From positions 2,334,501-2,398,500 of the forward strand of contig NZ_CP100350.1 in assembly GCF_024204685.1 (NCBI RefSeq): a stretch of DNA of 64,000 nt, written 5' to 3'. A model generated the notes under the pieces. It did not search any database and was not told the origin of the DNA. It saw only the letters and a program-made list of their open reading frames with translations. This document shows, piece by piece, positions 55,961-64,000 of the stretch (positions are counted from its first letter, which is position 1; each line of letters opens with the position of its first letter). Origin of the DNA: Gilvimarinus sp. DA14. Lineage in GTDB: Bacteria > Pseudomonadota > Gammaproteobacteria > Pseudomonadales > Cellvibrionaceae. Position numbers and translations under genes: made by a program.

Positions 55961-57196
55961 ATGGGCGCCTACAGTTACCGAGCACTCAACGAATCCGGCA
56001 AAACCGTCAAGGGCATCCTTGAAGGGGACTCCGAACGTCAGGTGCGTGCACAGCTGCGGGCGAAAAAACTCAAACCCTTAGAAGTAGCCGACGCCGGTAA
56101 CGCCAAGGTCCGCAGCGCCAGCAGTGGTAGCAGTGGCTTCTCCCTGTTTAATACCACCCCCAAACTCAAAGGCCGGGATTTAAGCCTGGTCACCCGCCAG
56201 CTGGCCTCGCTGCTGAGCTCGGGCCTGCCACTGGACGAAGCCCTGCAAGCGACCGCCAAACAGGCGCAAAAGCCCGCGGTAAAGCAGGTGATGCTGCAAA
56301 TTCGCACCAAGGTGCTGGAGGGCTTCTCCCTCGCTCAGGCACTGGGTGAGCACCCGGGCTCGTTCGACGATATGTACCGCGCCATGGTCAAGGCGGGTGA
56401 AAGCTCGGGCTATTTGGGCCCGGTGCTGGAGCGCCTGGCCGAGCACACCTTGAATTCGCAGCAGTTAAAGTCGCGCCTGAAAACCGCGATGATCTACCCC
56501 ATCGTGCTGCTGGTAATGAGCCTGGCGGTGATTGTCGGTCTAATGGCCTTTGTGGTGCCGGACCTGGTCAACCTGTTCGCTCACTCCAAGCGCGAGCTGC
56601 CCGCACTGACCCGCGCACTGATCGCCACCAGTGATTTTATTGTCGGCTATGGGATCTGGGTGCTGGCTGCGGGTATCGCAGCGGTATATGGCCTCAAACA
56701 ACTGCTGAAAAACCCTGCGCGACAAAAGCGCTGGCACCAGGTTCAGTTAAAACTGCCGGTCATTGGCAATGTGGTGAACCAGTCCAACTCGGCCCGTTTT
56801 GCCTCCACGCTCAGTTTGTTAATGTCCAGTGGTGTGCCACTGCTACAGGCACTGAAAATTGCCGGCCAGGTGATGACCAACCGCGTGCTACAAGAAGCCT
56901 GTGAGGACATCGCCAGCCAGGTGCACGAGGGCACCGCCCTGCACCGGGCGATGGAAAAAGCCGATTGCTTCCCGCCGCTGCTGGTACAGATGGTAGCCAG
57001 CGGCGAAACCAACGGCACCCTGCCGGTGCAGCTGGAACACGCCGCCAAAGACCAGCAGCGTGAACTGGAAATGGTGCTGTCGGTCTCACTGGGGTTAATG
57101 GAACCGGCCACCATTGTGCTGATGGGCGGCGCGGTGCTGGTGATTGTACTGGCCATTTTGCAGCCGATTTTTGAAATGAATCAGATGGTGGGTTAG
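55961..57196 (+). CDS. gspF: Type II secretion platform protein GspF
   Basis: The polytopic inner-membrane assembly platform protein (411 aa) at the centre of the pseudopilus motor. It has two repeated T2SSF domains (LVTRQLASLLSSGLPLDEAL and RFASTLSLLMSSGVPLLQAL) and three TM helices (about 175-200, 225-245, 380-402). It starts 3 bp after the gspE stop codon. Confidence 0.95.
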   Translation: MGAYSYRALNESGKTVKGILEGDSERQVRAQLRAKKLKPLEVADAGNAKVRSASSGSSGFSLFNTTPKLKGRDLSLVTRQLASLLSSGLPLDEALQATAKQAQKPAVKQVMLQIRTKVLEGFSLAQALGEHPGSFDDMYRAMVKAGESSGYLGPVLERLAEHTLNSQQLKSRLKTAMIYPIVLLVMSLAVIVGLMAFVVPDLVNLFAHSKRELPALTRALIATSDFIVGYGIWVLAAGIAAVYGLKQLLKNPARQKRWHQVQLKLPVIGNVVNQSNSARFASTLSLLMSSGVPLLQALKIAGQVMTNRVLQEACEDIASQVHEGTALHRAMEKADCFPPLLVQMVASGETNGTLPVQLEHAAKDQQRELEMVLSVSLGLMEPATIVLMGGAVLVIVLAILQPIFEMNQMVG

Positions 57197-57214
57197 GGCC
57201 AAAGGCCCCAAGTC

Positions 57215-57280
57215 GGAGGTCTGACGCCCGACGTTAGACGCGTGTACATCAGACCTCAGACATCCGACGTCAGACACGAA
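57215..57280. repeat. GTCTGACG-type short repeat cluster between gspF and gspG
   Basis: Several variants of GTCTGACG/CGTCAGAC occur in 66 bp, with an inverted pair GTCGGAGGTCTGA ... TCAGACCTcagacatCCGAC, so the mRNA could fold here. This is the only long gap (135 bp) between consecutive gsp genes. The same words appear after uvrD (14842-14866) and at 7796-7806. Confidence 0.5.
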
Positions 57281-57331
57281 TTAATTTTGCCAAGCGTAAC
57301 GCTGGGTAATAGACACAACGGAGTAATACAC

Positions 57332-57778
57332 ATGAAACCAACCAATCGCCAAAGCGGCTTTAGCTTGATTGAAATTATGGTAGTGGTAGTGATTATTGGC
57401 CTGCTGGCCAGTATCGTGGCCCCCATGGTGCTGGACCGGGCCGATGAGGCGCGGGTTAACAAAGTGAAGGCGGATTTTAAAAATATCCAGACCGCGCTGA
57501 ATTTGTACCGCATTGATAACTATGTCTACCCCTCCAGCGAGCAGGGCCTGGAAGCGCTGGTGACCAAACCCACCATCAGCCCAGTACCGCGCAACTATCG
57601 CCAAAGTGGCTACCTGGATCAACTACCGGTGGATCCCTGGGGCAGCGCTTACTTGTACATCAGCCCTGGTGAAAGCCGCGAGTACGACATTTACACCCAG
57701 GGCGCCGACGGTGTAGCCGGTGGTGAAGGCCCGGCCGCTGATATCAGCGTGTGGGATCAGGATCTGCCCGAGCAGTAA
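57332..57778 (+). CDS. gspG: Major pseudopilin GspG
   Basis: A 148-aa major pseudopilin. The prepilin peptidase site is SG|FSLIEIMVVVVIIGLLAS, with Glu at mature position 5; the conserved calcium-loop region (YVYPSSEQGLEALV, PVDPWGSAYLYISPG, GADGVAGG) identifies GspG. ATG 57332 has CGGAG 8 nt upstream; the frame opens at 57242, but that is the repeat cluster. The pilin-processing enzyme (GspO/PilD) is not in the window. Confidence 0.95.
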   Translation: MKPTNRQSGFSLIEIMVVVVIIGLLASIVAPMVLDRADEARVNKVKADFKNIQTALNLYRIDNYVYPSSEQGLEALVTKPTISPVPRNYRQSGYLDQLPVDPWGSAYLYISPGESREYDIYTQGADGVAGGEGPAADISVWDQDLPEQ

Positions 57779-57784
57779 TGAACC

Positions 57785-58339
57785 ATGAGCTTTTGCCCGC
57801 GCCAGAGGGGCTTCACCCTCATCGAGATAATGATCGTGGTAATGATCATCGGCCTGAGCGCGGGCATGGCCACTCTCGCCTTTGCCCCGGACGACACCAG
57901 CCGCCTGGAGCAGGCCGCCGATAAATTTATGCTGCAGGCGGAATTTGTCGCCGAGCAGACCACCTTAACCGGCGAGGTGATCGGTCTGTTTGTCAGTCCT
58001 AGTCAAAGCCGCGAAGGCGAGCAGTGGTGCTACCAGTGGCGCCGCTTTCGCAACAGCAGCTGGCAGCCGGTATCCGATTTTCTCGAAGACCAGTGCCTGA
58101 ACCCGCAAATGTCACTGGAAATGATCGTCGAGGGCGAACCCTACGAATACGACGAGCGCGAAACCACCCCCCAACCGGTGTTAATTTACTACCCCAGTGG
58201 CGAAGCGACGCGCCTGGAGCTGGCGCTGTTCACCCGCTTTGAGAGCGATGAAGTGCAGCGCATCACCGTGGATATGATGGGCGATGTGGTGTGGGAAAAC
58301 CGCGAGCAAGAACTGGCCGAGCTGGAGAACGACTGGTGA
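57785..58339 (+). CDS. gspH: Minor pseudopilin GspH
   Basis: A 184-aa prepilin-like protein: processing site RG|FTLIEIMIVVMIIGLSAG, followed by a beta-rich globular domain (EFVAEQTTLTGEVIGLFVS). Position after gspG and size fit GspH, a minor subunit near the pseudopilus tip. It overlaps gspI by 4 bp (GTGA). Confidence 0.92.
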   Translation: MSFCPRQRGFTLIEIMIVVMIIGLSAGMATLAFAPDDTSRLEQAADKFMLQAEFVAEQTTLTGEVIGLFVSPSQSREGEQWCYQWRRFRNSSWQPVSDFLEDQCLNPQMSLEMIVEGEPYEYDERETTPQPVLIYYPSGEATRLELALFTRFESDEVQRITVDMMGDVVWENREQELAELENDW

Positions 58340-58710
58340 AGTTCGCACGCGGTTTTACCTTGCTAGAAGTCATGGTCGCGCTGGCGATTGTCGCCACGGC
58401 GTTGCCGGCGCTGATGATGCTGATTACCAGCCAGCTGCAGGGCGCGGGCTTTAACCGCGAAAAAACTCAGGCGTACTGGATTGCCGAAAACCAGCTCACC
58501 CGTATCAAAATGCGCAAAGAGCTGGTCGAGCAGTACACGATTCCCGATACCGAAAACGGCAATATCGAGCGCGGTGGCGTGCGCTGGTACTGGGAGCTGG
58601 AATCCGAAGACACCGAGGTAGAAGGCTTTTTGCGCCTCGACGTACGCGTTGCATTGGATGCCAACAAAGATAACACCCTGGCTACCCTTTCGGGGTTTAT
58701 CAATGAGTAG
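58336..58710 (+). CDS. gspI: Minor pseudopilin GspI
   Basis: A 124-aa prepilin-like protein: RG|FTLLEVMVALAIVATALPA. The GspI family C-terminal region is seen in WIAENQLTRIKM and RWYWELESEDTEVEGFLRLDV. GTG 58336 overlaps the gspH stop (GTGA), indicating translational coupling; the ORF is open upstream but inside gspH. It should form the tip complex with GspJ and GspK. Confidence 0.92.
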   Translation: MKFARGFTLLEVMVALAIVATALPALMMLITSQLQGAGFNREKTQAYWIAENQLTRIKMRKELVEQYTIPDTENGNIERGGVRWYWELESEDTEVEGFLRLDVRVALDANKDNTLATLSGFINE

Positions 58711-59407
58711 AGTGGCCCGCCCGCAAACCGGTTTTACCCTGATTGAGGTGGTGATTGCCCTGGCGATTACTGCGGTGATCATGACCTTCAGCTATCAGTC
58801 GTTCAGCACCGCCTCGCGCAGCGCCGAAGCCAGCGCCCAGGTATTGGCGCGCATTAACGAGCTGGACCGCACCTGGCAAATACTGGGGCAGGACGCGCGG
58901 CACATTCTCACCCCGGTGAATGCCAGCGGCGATGCCTCGGTGATTGGCGGTGTGCGCCGCCCCTTTCGCGGCGCCAGTCTGTACGGTGATACCAGCGGCG
59001 ATAAGCTGGTGCTGCAATTTACTCGCGGCGGCTGGCTCAACCCCATGAACCGCCCCCGTAGCGATATGCAGCAGGTGATTTACCGCATTGAAGACGGCAC
59101 CTTATGGCGCGACTTTCGCCCCGAGCGCAACTTTGTCGTGGAAGATTGGCTGTACGCCGAAGATCTAATTCGCCAGCCCATGCTGGAGCAGGTGACGGAT
59201 ATCGATGTGCGCTTTTTGTCGCCGCAAATGGCGCAACAGCAGGGCGCGGGCGTGCTCAACGGCGAAGACTACGCCCGCGACTGGGTGCAAAACTGGCCCG
59301 ACAGCAGCGGTGCGGGGGTAGACACCAGCCTGCCCCTCGCCATGCTGGTGCGCATCGAACTGGAAGACGGTTTAGTGAGCGAGAGGCTGTATGATCTGGC
59401 GCAGTAA
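58703..59407 (+). CDS. gspJ: Minor pseudopilin GspJ
   Basis: A 234-aa prepilin-like protein: TG|FTLIEVVIALAITAVIMTF, then the GspJ globular domain (QILGQDARHIL, LVLQFTRGGWLNPMNRPRSD, QVIYRIEDGTLWRDFRP). ATG 58703 overlaps the end of gspI by 8 bp. It partners GspI and GspK in the tip. Confidence 0.93.
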   Translation: MSRVARPQTGFTLIEVVIALAITAVIMTFSYQSFSTASRSAEASAQVLARINELDRTWQILGQDARHILTPVNASGDASVIGGVRRPFRGASLYGDTSGDKLVLQFTRGGWLNPMNRPRSDMQQVIYRIEDGTLWRDFRPERNFVVEDWLYAEDLIRQPMLEQVTDIDVRFLSPQMAQQQGAGVLNGEDYARDWVQNWPDSSGAGVDTSLPLAMLVRIELEDGLVSERLYDLAQ

Positions 59408-60476
59408 ACCTTCACCCAGCTTACCCAGGCGCCAGAGCGGCACCGTGCTTATTCTCGCCATTTTAGTGGTCACACTGGTGGCGGGTTTTGCCATTAAAGC
59501 CTCGCGGGATTATCAGCTGAGCATGGCCCGCGCCGAGGCGCGCTGGCACGGTGCCCAGGCGCGCGCTTATTTGTCCGGCGCCGAGAGCCTGGCCATTTAC
59601 TTTCTCGAGCTCGACGACAATACCGAGGTAGACAGCCTCCTGGAACCCTGGGCCATGGAGCTGCCGCCATTTCCCATTGAAGGCGGGATGATTCTCGCCG
59701 AAATTGCAGACGCCAGCGCCAAAATCAACCTTAACGATTTGAGCAATCCACTGGGCAACTTGGAGCAGGGCCCTACCTCTTACACACGATTCAATCCCGC
59801 ACAAAAACACTTTTTACGCCTGCTGCAGAGCTTTGAAGAGCAGTACCCACTATCGCTGGAAGACGCCGTTGGCATACTTGAGGCCATAGTGGACTGGACC
59901 GACAACAACGACGAAATCACCGGCTTTACCGGTGCCGAGAGCGATTACTACCAGTCTCTTGACCCGGCCTACGCCGCCGCTAACGCACCGTTTACCAGTG
60001 TCGATGAGCTGCGCCTGGTGCGCGGTTTTACCCCCGAGCTGATGCAGCTGATTAAACCCTATATTACGGTGTACACAGCGGGCGGCCACTTAAACGTGAA
60101 TACCATCAACCCGTTTTTACTGCGTACCTTTAACGACGGAGAAAACCTGGAGCCGCTGGCGGGCCAGGTAGCCGGGCAAATCGTTGCGGAAAACGGCGAG
60201 TACGCCAGCATGGACGAATTTACCAACCACACCGGCTGGGGCAGCGCCATCACCGGCGAGCTGGATACCGGGTATGCCGCCGTCACCACCAGCTATTTTC
60301 TGGTCACCACTCGGGTACAACTGGGTGAGCAGAGACGCAGCATGCAAAGCCTTTTATCGCGTGCAGACGGCGATTTTAAGGTAGAAAGCCGCCGCGACGT
60401 GTACGATTACATCCTCAATCTGGAACGCGCCGGTGCCAATGCCGGCCTAGCGGGAACGACAAACAACAATGAGTGA
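59391..60476 (+). CDS. gspK: Minor pseudopilin GspK
   Basis: A 361-aa large tip pseudopilin. Unlike the others, its processing region is SG|TVLILAILVVTLVAGF, with no Glu5, as usual for GspK. Downstream are the calcium/alpha-domain segments AKINLNDLSNPLGN, LEAIVDWTDNNDEITGFTGAESDYY and GGHLNVNTINPFLL. ATG 59391 lies inside gspJ (17-bp overlap). Confidence 0.94.
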   Translation: MIWRSKPSPSLPRRQSGTVLILAILVVTLVAGFAIKASRDYQLSMARAEARWHGAQARAYLSGAESLAIYFLELDDNTEVDSLLEPWAMELPPFPIEGGMILAEIADASAKINLNDLSNPLGNLEQGPTSYTRFNPAQKHFLRLLQSFEEQYPLSLEDAVGILEAIVDWTDNNDEITGFTGAESDYYQSLDPAYAAANAPFTSVDELRLVRGFTPELMQLIKPYITVYTAGGHLNVNTINPFLLRTFNDGENLEPLAGQVAGQIVAENGEYASMDEFTNHTGWGSAITGELDTGYAAVTTSYFLVTTRVQLGEQRRSMQSLLSRADGDFKVESRRDVYDYILNLERAGANAGLAGTTNNNE

Positions 60477-61713
60477 GCAGATCACCCTCTACATAAGCCA
60501 TTACGGCAGCGATATCACCTGGCTGATACGGCGGCCAGAGTTACCCGACGAGCTGGGCCAGGGCGACAGCCAGGCCCTGGGCCAAACGCTTGGCCAGGGC
60601 AACCACCGCGCGCGCCTGATTGTGGGCGGGCCCCAGGTAGTGGCGCGCGCACTGAGCTATCAGGAGAAAGAAAAACGCCACCTGCGCAAGCTCATGCCCT
60701 TCCAGCTGGAAGAAGAAGTCATCGGCGATATCGACCAGTTCCATTTCGCCTTGGGTAAAGCCCAGGACGGCCTGGTAAATGTGATTTATACCGAGCGCGC
60801 CCGCCTGGCGGAAGTGTTTGCCCAGCTGGCGGAGATTAACGTCGAGGTGGTACAGGCGCTGCCCGCAGGCCTTATGCCCGAAATGCCCCAGCCGGACTCA
60901 GCCGAAGACGAGCCCACCGATGCCTGGGCCATTCACTGGCAAGATGGCCTGGTAAGCGTTCACTATGGCCCCAGCCAGGGCTTCACCGTGGCGGCGAACA
61001 ATGTGTCCGCCGCACTTGAGCTGTTGCTAAAGGCGCAAAACCGGGTGGATAAACTACCGCACTTAAACCTCAGCGCCCCGGACGAAAACCAACTTGAGGC
61101 ACTTGAGCAGACCCTGCCCGCCAGCCTTGCCGAGGCGAACGGCAGTACCCGAATTTGCTCACTGTGGGACTTTGAGCCGGGCACAGATTGCATTGACCTG
61201 TGCCAGGGCGAATTCTCCCAGCGCCTGCCTATCGAGCGCTGGTGGAAAGCCTGGCGCACCGTGGCTATTGCCGGGGCCGCCGCTGTCGTGGTCTACATCG
61301 CCACCTTGCTGATATCCATCAACCAGTTGCAAAACCAGAACCTGGAAATTCGCAAAGACATCGAACAGGTGTTTCGCACCGTGGTGCCCAATGGCCCGGC
61401 CAATGACCCCGAGCGCCGTTTGCGCATTATGGCCCGCGACCTTCAACCCCAGGGTGAGGGCAGCCAGGTGCTGCCACTGTTGGCCGAGGTACTGCCCAAA
61501 GTGCAGAGCCAGGGCGACATTAACCTTAAAGGCGTCTACTACACCGCCGAGAGTGACGAGCTAAGCCTGAACCTGCAGGCGGGCACTTTTAATGCCATTG
61601 AATCGCTGCGCGGCGGTATTGAAAGCGCGGGCCTGTCGGCGGAGCTATTGTCCGCAAGCGCCCAGGGCGACACTCACTCGGCGCGCATGAAAGTAAAACG
61701 GGAGCTACCATGA
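60469..61713 (+). CDS. gspL: Type II secretion protein GspL
   Basis: An inner-membrane protein of 414 aa that recruits GspE. The cytoplasmic actin-like N-terminal domain (ALSYQEKEKRHLRKLMPFQLEE is typical), one TM helix (about 268-285, IAGAAAVVVYIATLLISI), and a periplasmic ferredoxin-like C-terminal domain are visible. It overlaps gspK by 8 bp and gspM by 4 bp. Confidence 0.92.
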   Translation: MSEQITLYISHYGSDITWLIRRPELPDELGQGDSQALGQTLGQGNHRARLIVGGPQVVARALSYQEKEKRHLRKLMPFQLEEEVIGDIDQFHFALGKAQDGLVNVIYTERARLAEVFAQLAEINVEVVQALPAGLMPEMPQPDSAEDEPTDAWAIHWQDGLVSVHYGPSQGFTVAANNVSAALELLLKAQNRVDKLPHLNLSAPDENQLEALEQTLPASLAEANGSTRICSLWDFEPGTDCIDLCQGEFSQRLPIERWWKAWRTVAIAGAAAVVVYIATLLISINQLQNQNLEIRKDIEQVFRTVVPNGPANDPERRLRIMARDLQPQGEGSQVLPLLAEVLPKVQSQGDINLKGVYYTAESDELSLNLQAGTFNAIESLRGGIESAGLSAELLSASAQGDTHSARMKVKRELP

Positions 61714-62195
61714 ACCAGTTATTCGACGCCCTCGGTAAATACAATCGCCGCGAGCAAACCATCTTGCTGCTCGGCGCCCTGGCGATAGTGCTGTATATCC
61801 TGTGGATGGGCGTATTGGCACCCTTGAAAGAAAAACGCGAGCAACAGGTGGTCACCAATGCCTCTACCGCCGCCGCATTAGAGCGGGTAAAAGTGCTTAC
61901 CGCGCGGATCAACAAAGCCGAAAGCGACAGCCGCCAGCAGAACGCTGCCAGCAGCGGCAACATCAGCCAGCTGATTGACTCCACCTTGCAGGCCAACGGC
62001 CTGCGCATGAGCGGCTTTCAGCCGGGCACCCGGGGCGAAGTGCGTGTCAGGCTGGATAACGTCAACTACAGCGCCATGATGCAGTGGCTGTATGATCTGG
62101 AATACAAGCACGATGTCAGTGTCAGAGATCTCTCCATGGCATCCACAACTACCCCAGGGCAGGTCACGGCCAACGTGCGCCTGAGTAAAAACTGA
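61710..62195 (+). CDS. gspM: Type II secretion protein GspM
   Basis: A 161-aa bitopic inner-membrane partner of GspL: TM helix about 18-36 (ILLLGALAIVLYILWMGV), then coiled coil and a small periplasmic domain. ATG overlaps the gspL stop (ATGA). Its own stop codon overlaps the next start by one base (TGATG), and that next gene is not a secretion component. Confidence 0.92.
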   Translation: MNQLFDALGKYNRREQTILLLGALAIVLYILWMGVLAPLKEKREQQVVTNASTAAALERVKVLTARINKAESDSRQQNAASSGNISQLIDSTLQANGLRMSGFQPGTRGEVRVRLDNVNYSAMMQWLYDLEYKHDVSVRDLSMASTTTPGQVTANVRLSKN

Positions 62196-63340
62196 TGCGC
62201 TCGCTGTTGCTATTAACCGCCTTAATAACCGGCCTGTGTCAGGCCCAAGAGGCACCTATTCGCGCCGCCGAGGACCTGTTCGATGCCAAGGCCCTAAACC
62301 TGGGGCTGGAAATGGCGCCGGGCACCGAGACCTATACCGTTTTTAAGGCAGAGGATCACACGCATCAATATAACCATGGCGCAGTACCCTTTGCTTTCAA
62401 TGGCAAGCTGTACGTGCAGTGGCAAAGTTCGCCCAAAGACGAAGACGCCCCCATGACCCAGGTGCGCTACGCCATGAGCGTAGACGGTAAACGCTGGAGT
62501 GATGCCATTATTCTCGCCGAGCCCCGCGCCGATGCCACGGTCACCAACGGTGGCTGGTGGGCCTACGGCGACACTCTGGTGGCCTACATCAATGTCTGGC
62601 CCCACGCCACCGAGCCGCGCGGGGGCCACGTTGAATACCGCACCAGTAAAGACGGCATTCACTGGAGCGCAGCCAAGCCGGTGCTCGACCACCAAGGCGA
62701 GCCCTTGCAAGGCATACTGGAGCAGGACGTACGCGCCCTGCAAGACGGCCGCCTGCTCACCGCCGCGCACCTGCAGCCGGGCCTAAAGGTGGCACCGCTG
62801 TTTACTGACGATGCCACAGGCCTTACCGGCTGGCAGGCAGGTGAGATGAACAACTTGCCCAGCGACTCGGACGTGAGCCGCGAAATCGAACCCAGCTGGT
62901 TCAGCCGCGGCGACGAGCTGGTGATGATCTTTCGCGATCAGGACTCCAGTTTCCGCATTCTCGCCTCGCTCAGCGACGATCGCGGGGAAACCTGGAGCAC
63001 CCCGGCAGTTACCAATATCCCCGACTCGCGCGCCAAACAAAGCGCGGGCAATTTACCGGGCGGCGGCGCCTTTATTATCAATAACCCCAGTGCCAGCAAG
63101 GAGCGCTACCCACTGGTCATTACTACCAGTGCAGACGGCCAGCTGTTTGATCGCGCCTACATCCTGCGCGGCGAGGGCGATGACGTGCCGGCGCAGAAAT
63201 ACCCCGGCCGCTACAAGCGCATTGGCTACAGCTACCCAAAATCGACAGTGCACAACGGCTATGTCTACACCACTTACGGTACGGGCAAAGAAGACATTGA
63301 TATCACCCGGGTGCCGATCGCCGCACTGCAATACAAATAA
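62195..63340 (+). CDS. Secreted BNR/sialidase-like propeller protein embedded in the gsp operon
   Basis: A 381-aa exported protein (signal MRSLLLLTALITGLCQA) with a six-bladed sialidase-type propeller: Asp-box-like repeats are seen in SVDGKRWSDAII, SKDGIHWSAAKPV and SDDRGETWSTPAV. The pattern fits BNR_2-type exo-sialidase-like enzymes and also several polysaccharide lyases or hydrolases, so the substrate is open. It is coupled to gspM by TGATG and followed 12 bp later by gspN. It is not a known T2SS component; it may be a dedicated substrate. Confidence 0.83.
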   Translation: MRSLLLLTALITGLCQAQEAPIRAAEDLFDAKALNLGLEMAPGTETYTVFKAEDHTHQYNHGAVPFAFNGKLYVQWQSSPKDEDAPMTQVRYAMSVDGKRWSDAIILAEPRADATVTNGGWWAYGDTLVAYINVWPHATEPRGGHVEYRTSKDGIHWSAAKPVLDHQGEPLQGILEQDVRALQDGRLLTAAHLQPGLKVAPLFTDDATGLTGWQAGEMNNLPSDSDVSREIEPSWFSRGDELVMIFRDQDSSFRILASLSDDRGETWSTPAVTNIPDSRAKQSAGNLPGGGAFIINNPSASKERYPLVITTSADGQLFDRAYILRGEGDDVPAQKYPGRYKRIGYSYPKSTVHNGYVYTTYGTGKEDIDITRVPIAALQYK

Positions 63341-63352
63341 CGGTTAGAGTTT

Positions 63353-64000
63353 ATGATTCGCTGGATTCTGTTTGGTCTTGTTTGCACCCTTGTGTTCGCG
63401 GTAACGCAAATTCCCGCCACTTGGGGCGCGTATCTAATGACAAAGGGCACGGGCCTGGGGCTGTCGGGTATTTCTGGCAGCTTGTGGAATGGCAAGGCCG
63501 GTATGGCCTCGGTGCGTATTGACGGGCACAGCTACTCGCTGGGCGAGCTCAGTTGGCAACTCAAGCCCCTGAGCCTTCTCACCCTGCAGCCCTGTGCAGA
63601 TATCGCCGCCAGCCTGGAGCGCCAACAAATTAACGGCCGCGCCTGTGCCGGTACTGGCAACACCTTGAAGCTGAGTGACGCCAATATCGCCATTCCCGCC
63701 ACACTCATTCAGGACATACCCGAACCCACCAAGTTAAACGGCCAGGTATCCGCGCATATCGACACCCTGAAACTCAAGGGCCAGGCCCTGCAAGCCCTAA
63801 AGGGCAATCTAAGCTGGACCAACGCGCGCCTGCACAATGGCCAGAACTGGCTCAACCTGGGTGCTTTCGCCGCCGACTTATCGGCCACCGATGAAGGGCA
63901 TATTCGCGCCGATATTTTCTCGCTGGAGGGACCGGTAGATTTGACCGGCAATGTGGTAATGCCGCTGACGGGCGGTATTATTATCGACGCCAATTTTAGT
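63353..64000 (+). CDS. gspN: Type II secretion protein GspN (partial)
   Basis: First 216 residues, cut by the right edge. An N-terminal TM helix (WILFGLVCTLVFAVTQIPAT) is followed by the GspN-type periplasmic beta-rich domain with G-L-S-G-x-x-G-S-L-W-x-G pattern (GLSGISGSLWNGKAG) and LSWQLKPLSLLTLQP. GspN is present in only some T2SS operons, usually after gspM. Start ATG 63353. Confidence 0.85.
   Translation, partial: MIRWILFGLVCTLVFAVTQIPATWGAYLMTKGTGLGLSGISGSLWNGKAGMASVRIDGHSYSLGELSWQLKPLSLLTLQPCADIAASLERQQINGRACAGTGNTLKLSDANIAIPATLIQDIPEPTKLNGQVSAHIDTLKLKGQALQALKGNLSWTNARLHNGQNWLNLGAFAADLSATDEGHIRADIFSLEGPVDLTGNVVMPLTGGIIIDANFS

Overview
The window comes from a Gram-negative, polysaccharide-degrading gammaproteobacterium. 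A Cellvibrionaceae-like marine or soil saprophyte (Cellvibrio, Saccharophagus, Gilvimarinus, Teredinibacter and relatives) fits best. The evidence is a polyserine-linked secreted LPMO, very large TonB-dependent receptors, a full type II secretion (T2SS) operon, a GH95 enzyme, and a Pseudomonas-like housekeeping block (yheS - algP-like - FKBP - rsd/algQ - gshA). The species cannot be fixed from the sequence. No rRNA, tRNA or CRISPR array was seen.

Layout. 0-16 kb is mostly housekeeping: the end of a MacAB-type exporter (left edge, partial), a chemoreceptor, an ABC-F ATPase, an AlgP-like histone H1-like protein, a lipoprotein FKBP isomerase, a WD40 lipoprotein, Rsd/AlgQ, a FliL-like protein, GshA, a DinB protein, UvrD and a TakP-like TRAP binding protein. 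16-24.4 kb holds an exported KatG, a lipoprotein beta-propeller glycosidase, a 115-kDa-class NAD glutamate dehydrogenase and a DUF4862 protein. 24.4-28.8 kb is an AT-rich accessory island: an animal-type haem peroxidase, tandem IS3-like left-end remnants, a truncated IS1182-family element, and a MAPEG-protein gene placed between two attC-like sites like a solitary integron cassette. 28.8-45.2 kb holds aconitase AcnA, a flavin-dependent tryptophan-halogenase-family protein, two tandem TonB-dependent receptors, a GH95 glycosidase, an AA10 LPMO and a Cu/Zn superoxide dismutase. 45.2-50.2 kb has an RDD membrane protein, a YebC/YeeN-type regulator, a CPBP membrane protein and a DUF482 acyltransferase-like gene enclosed by a ~420-bp inverted repeat pair. 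50.2-64 kb has a heparin-lyase-I-like secreted protein divergent from the T2SS operon gspCDEFGHIJKLM-[BNR propeller]-gspN, cut by the right edge.

Working together: T2SS is the likely exporter of LPMO, lyase, GH95 and propeller enzymes, and the TonB receptors are the likely importers of released oligosaccharides. A BNR-propeller enzyme gene is translationally coupled inside the gsp operon.

The most interesting non-coding structure is a pair of elements, both exactly 265 bp (19838-20102 and 40406-40670). They have terminal inverted repeats, two internal hairpins and a shared central motif. One sits just upstream of a glycosidase RBS; the other is inserted exactly in the TAG stop codon of the GH95 gene, which it regenerates.
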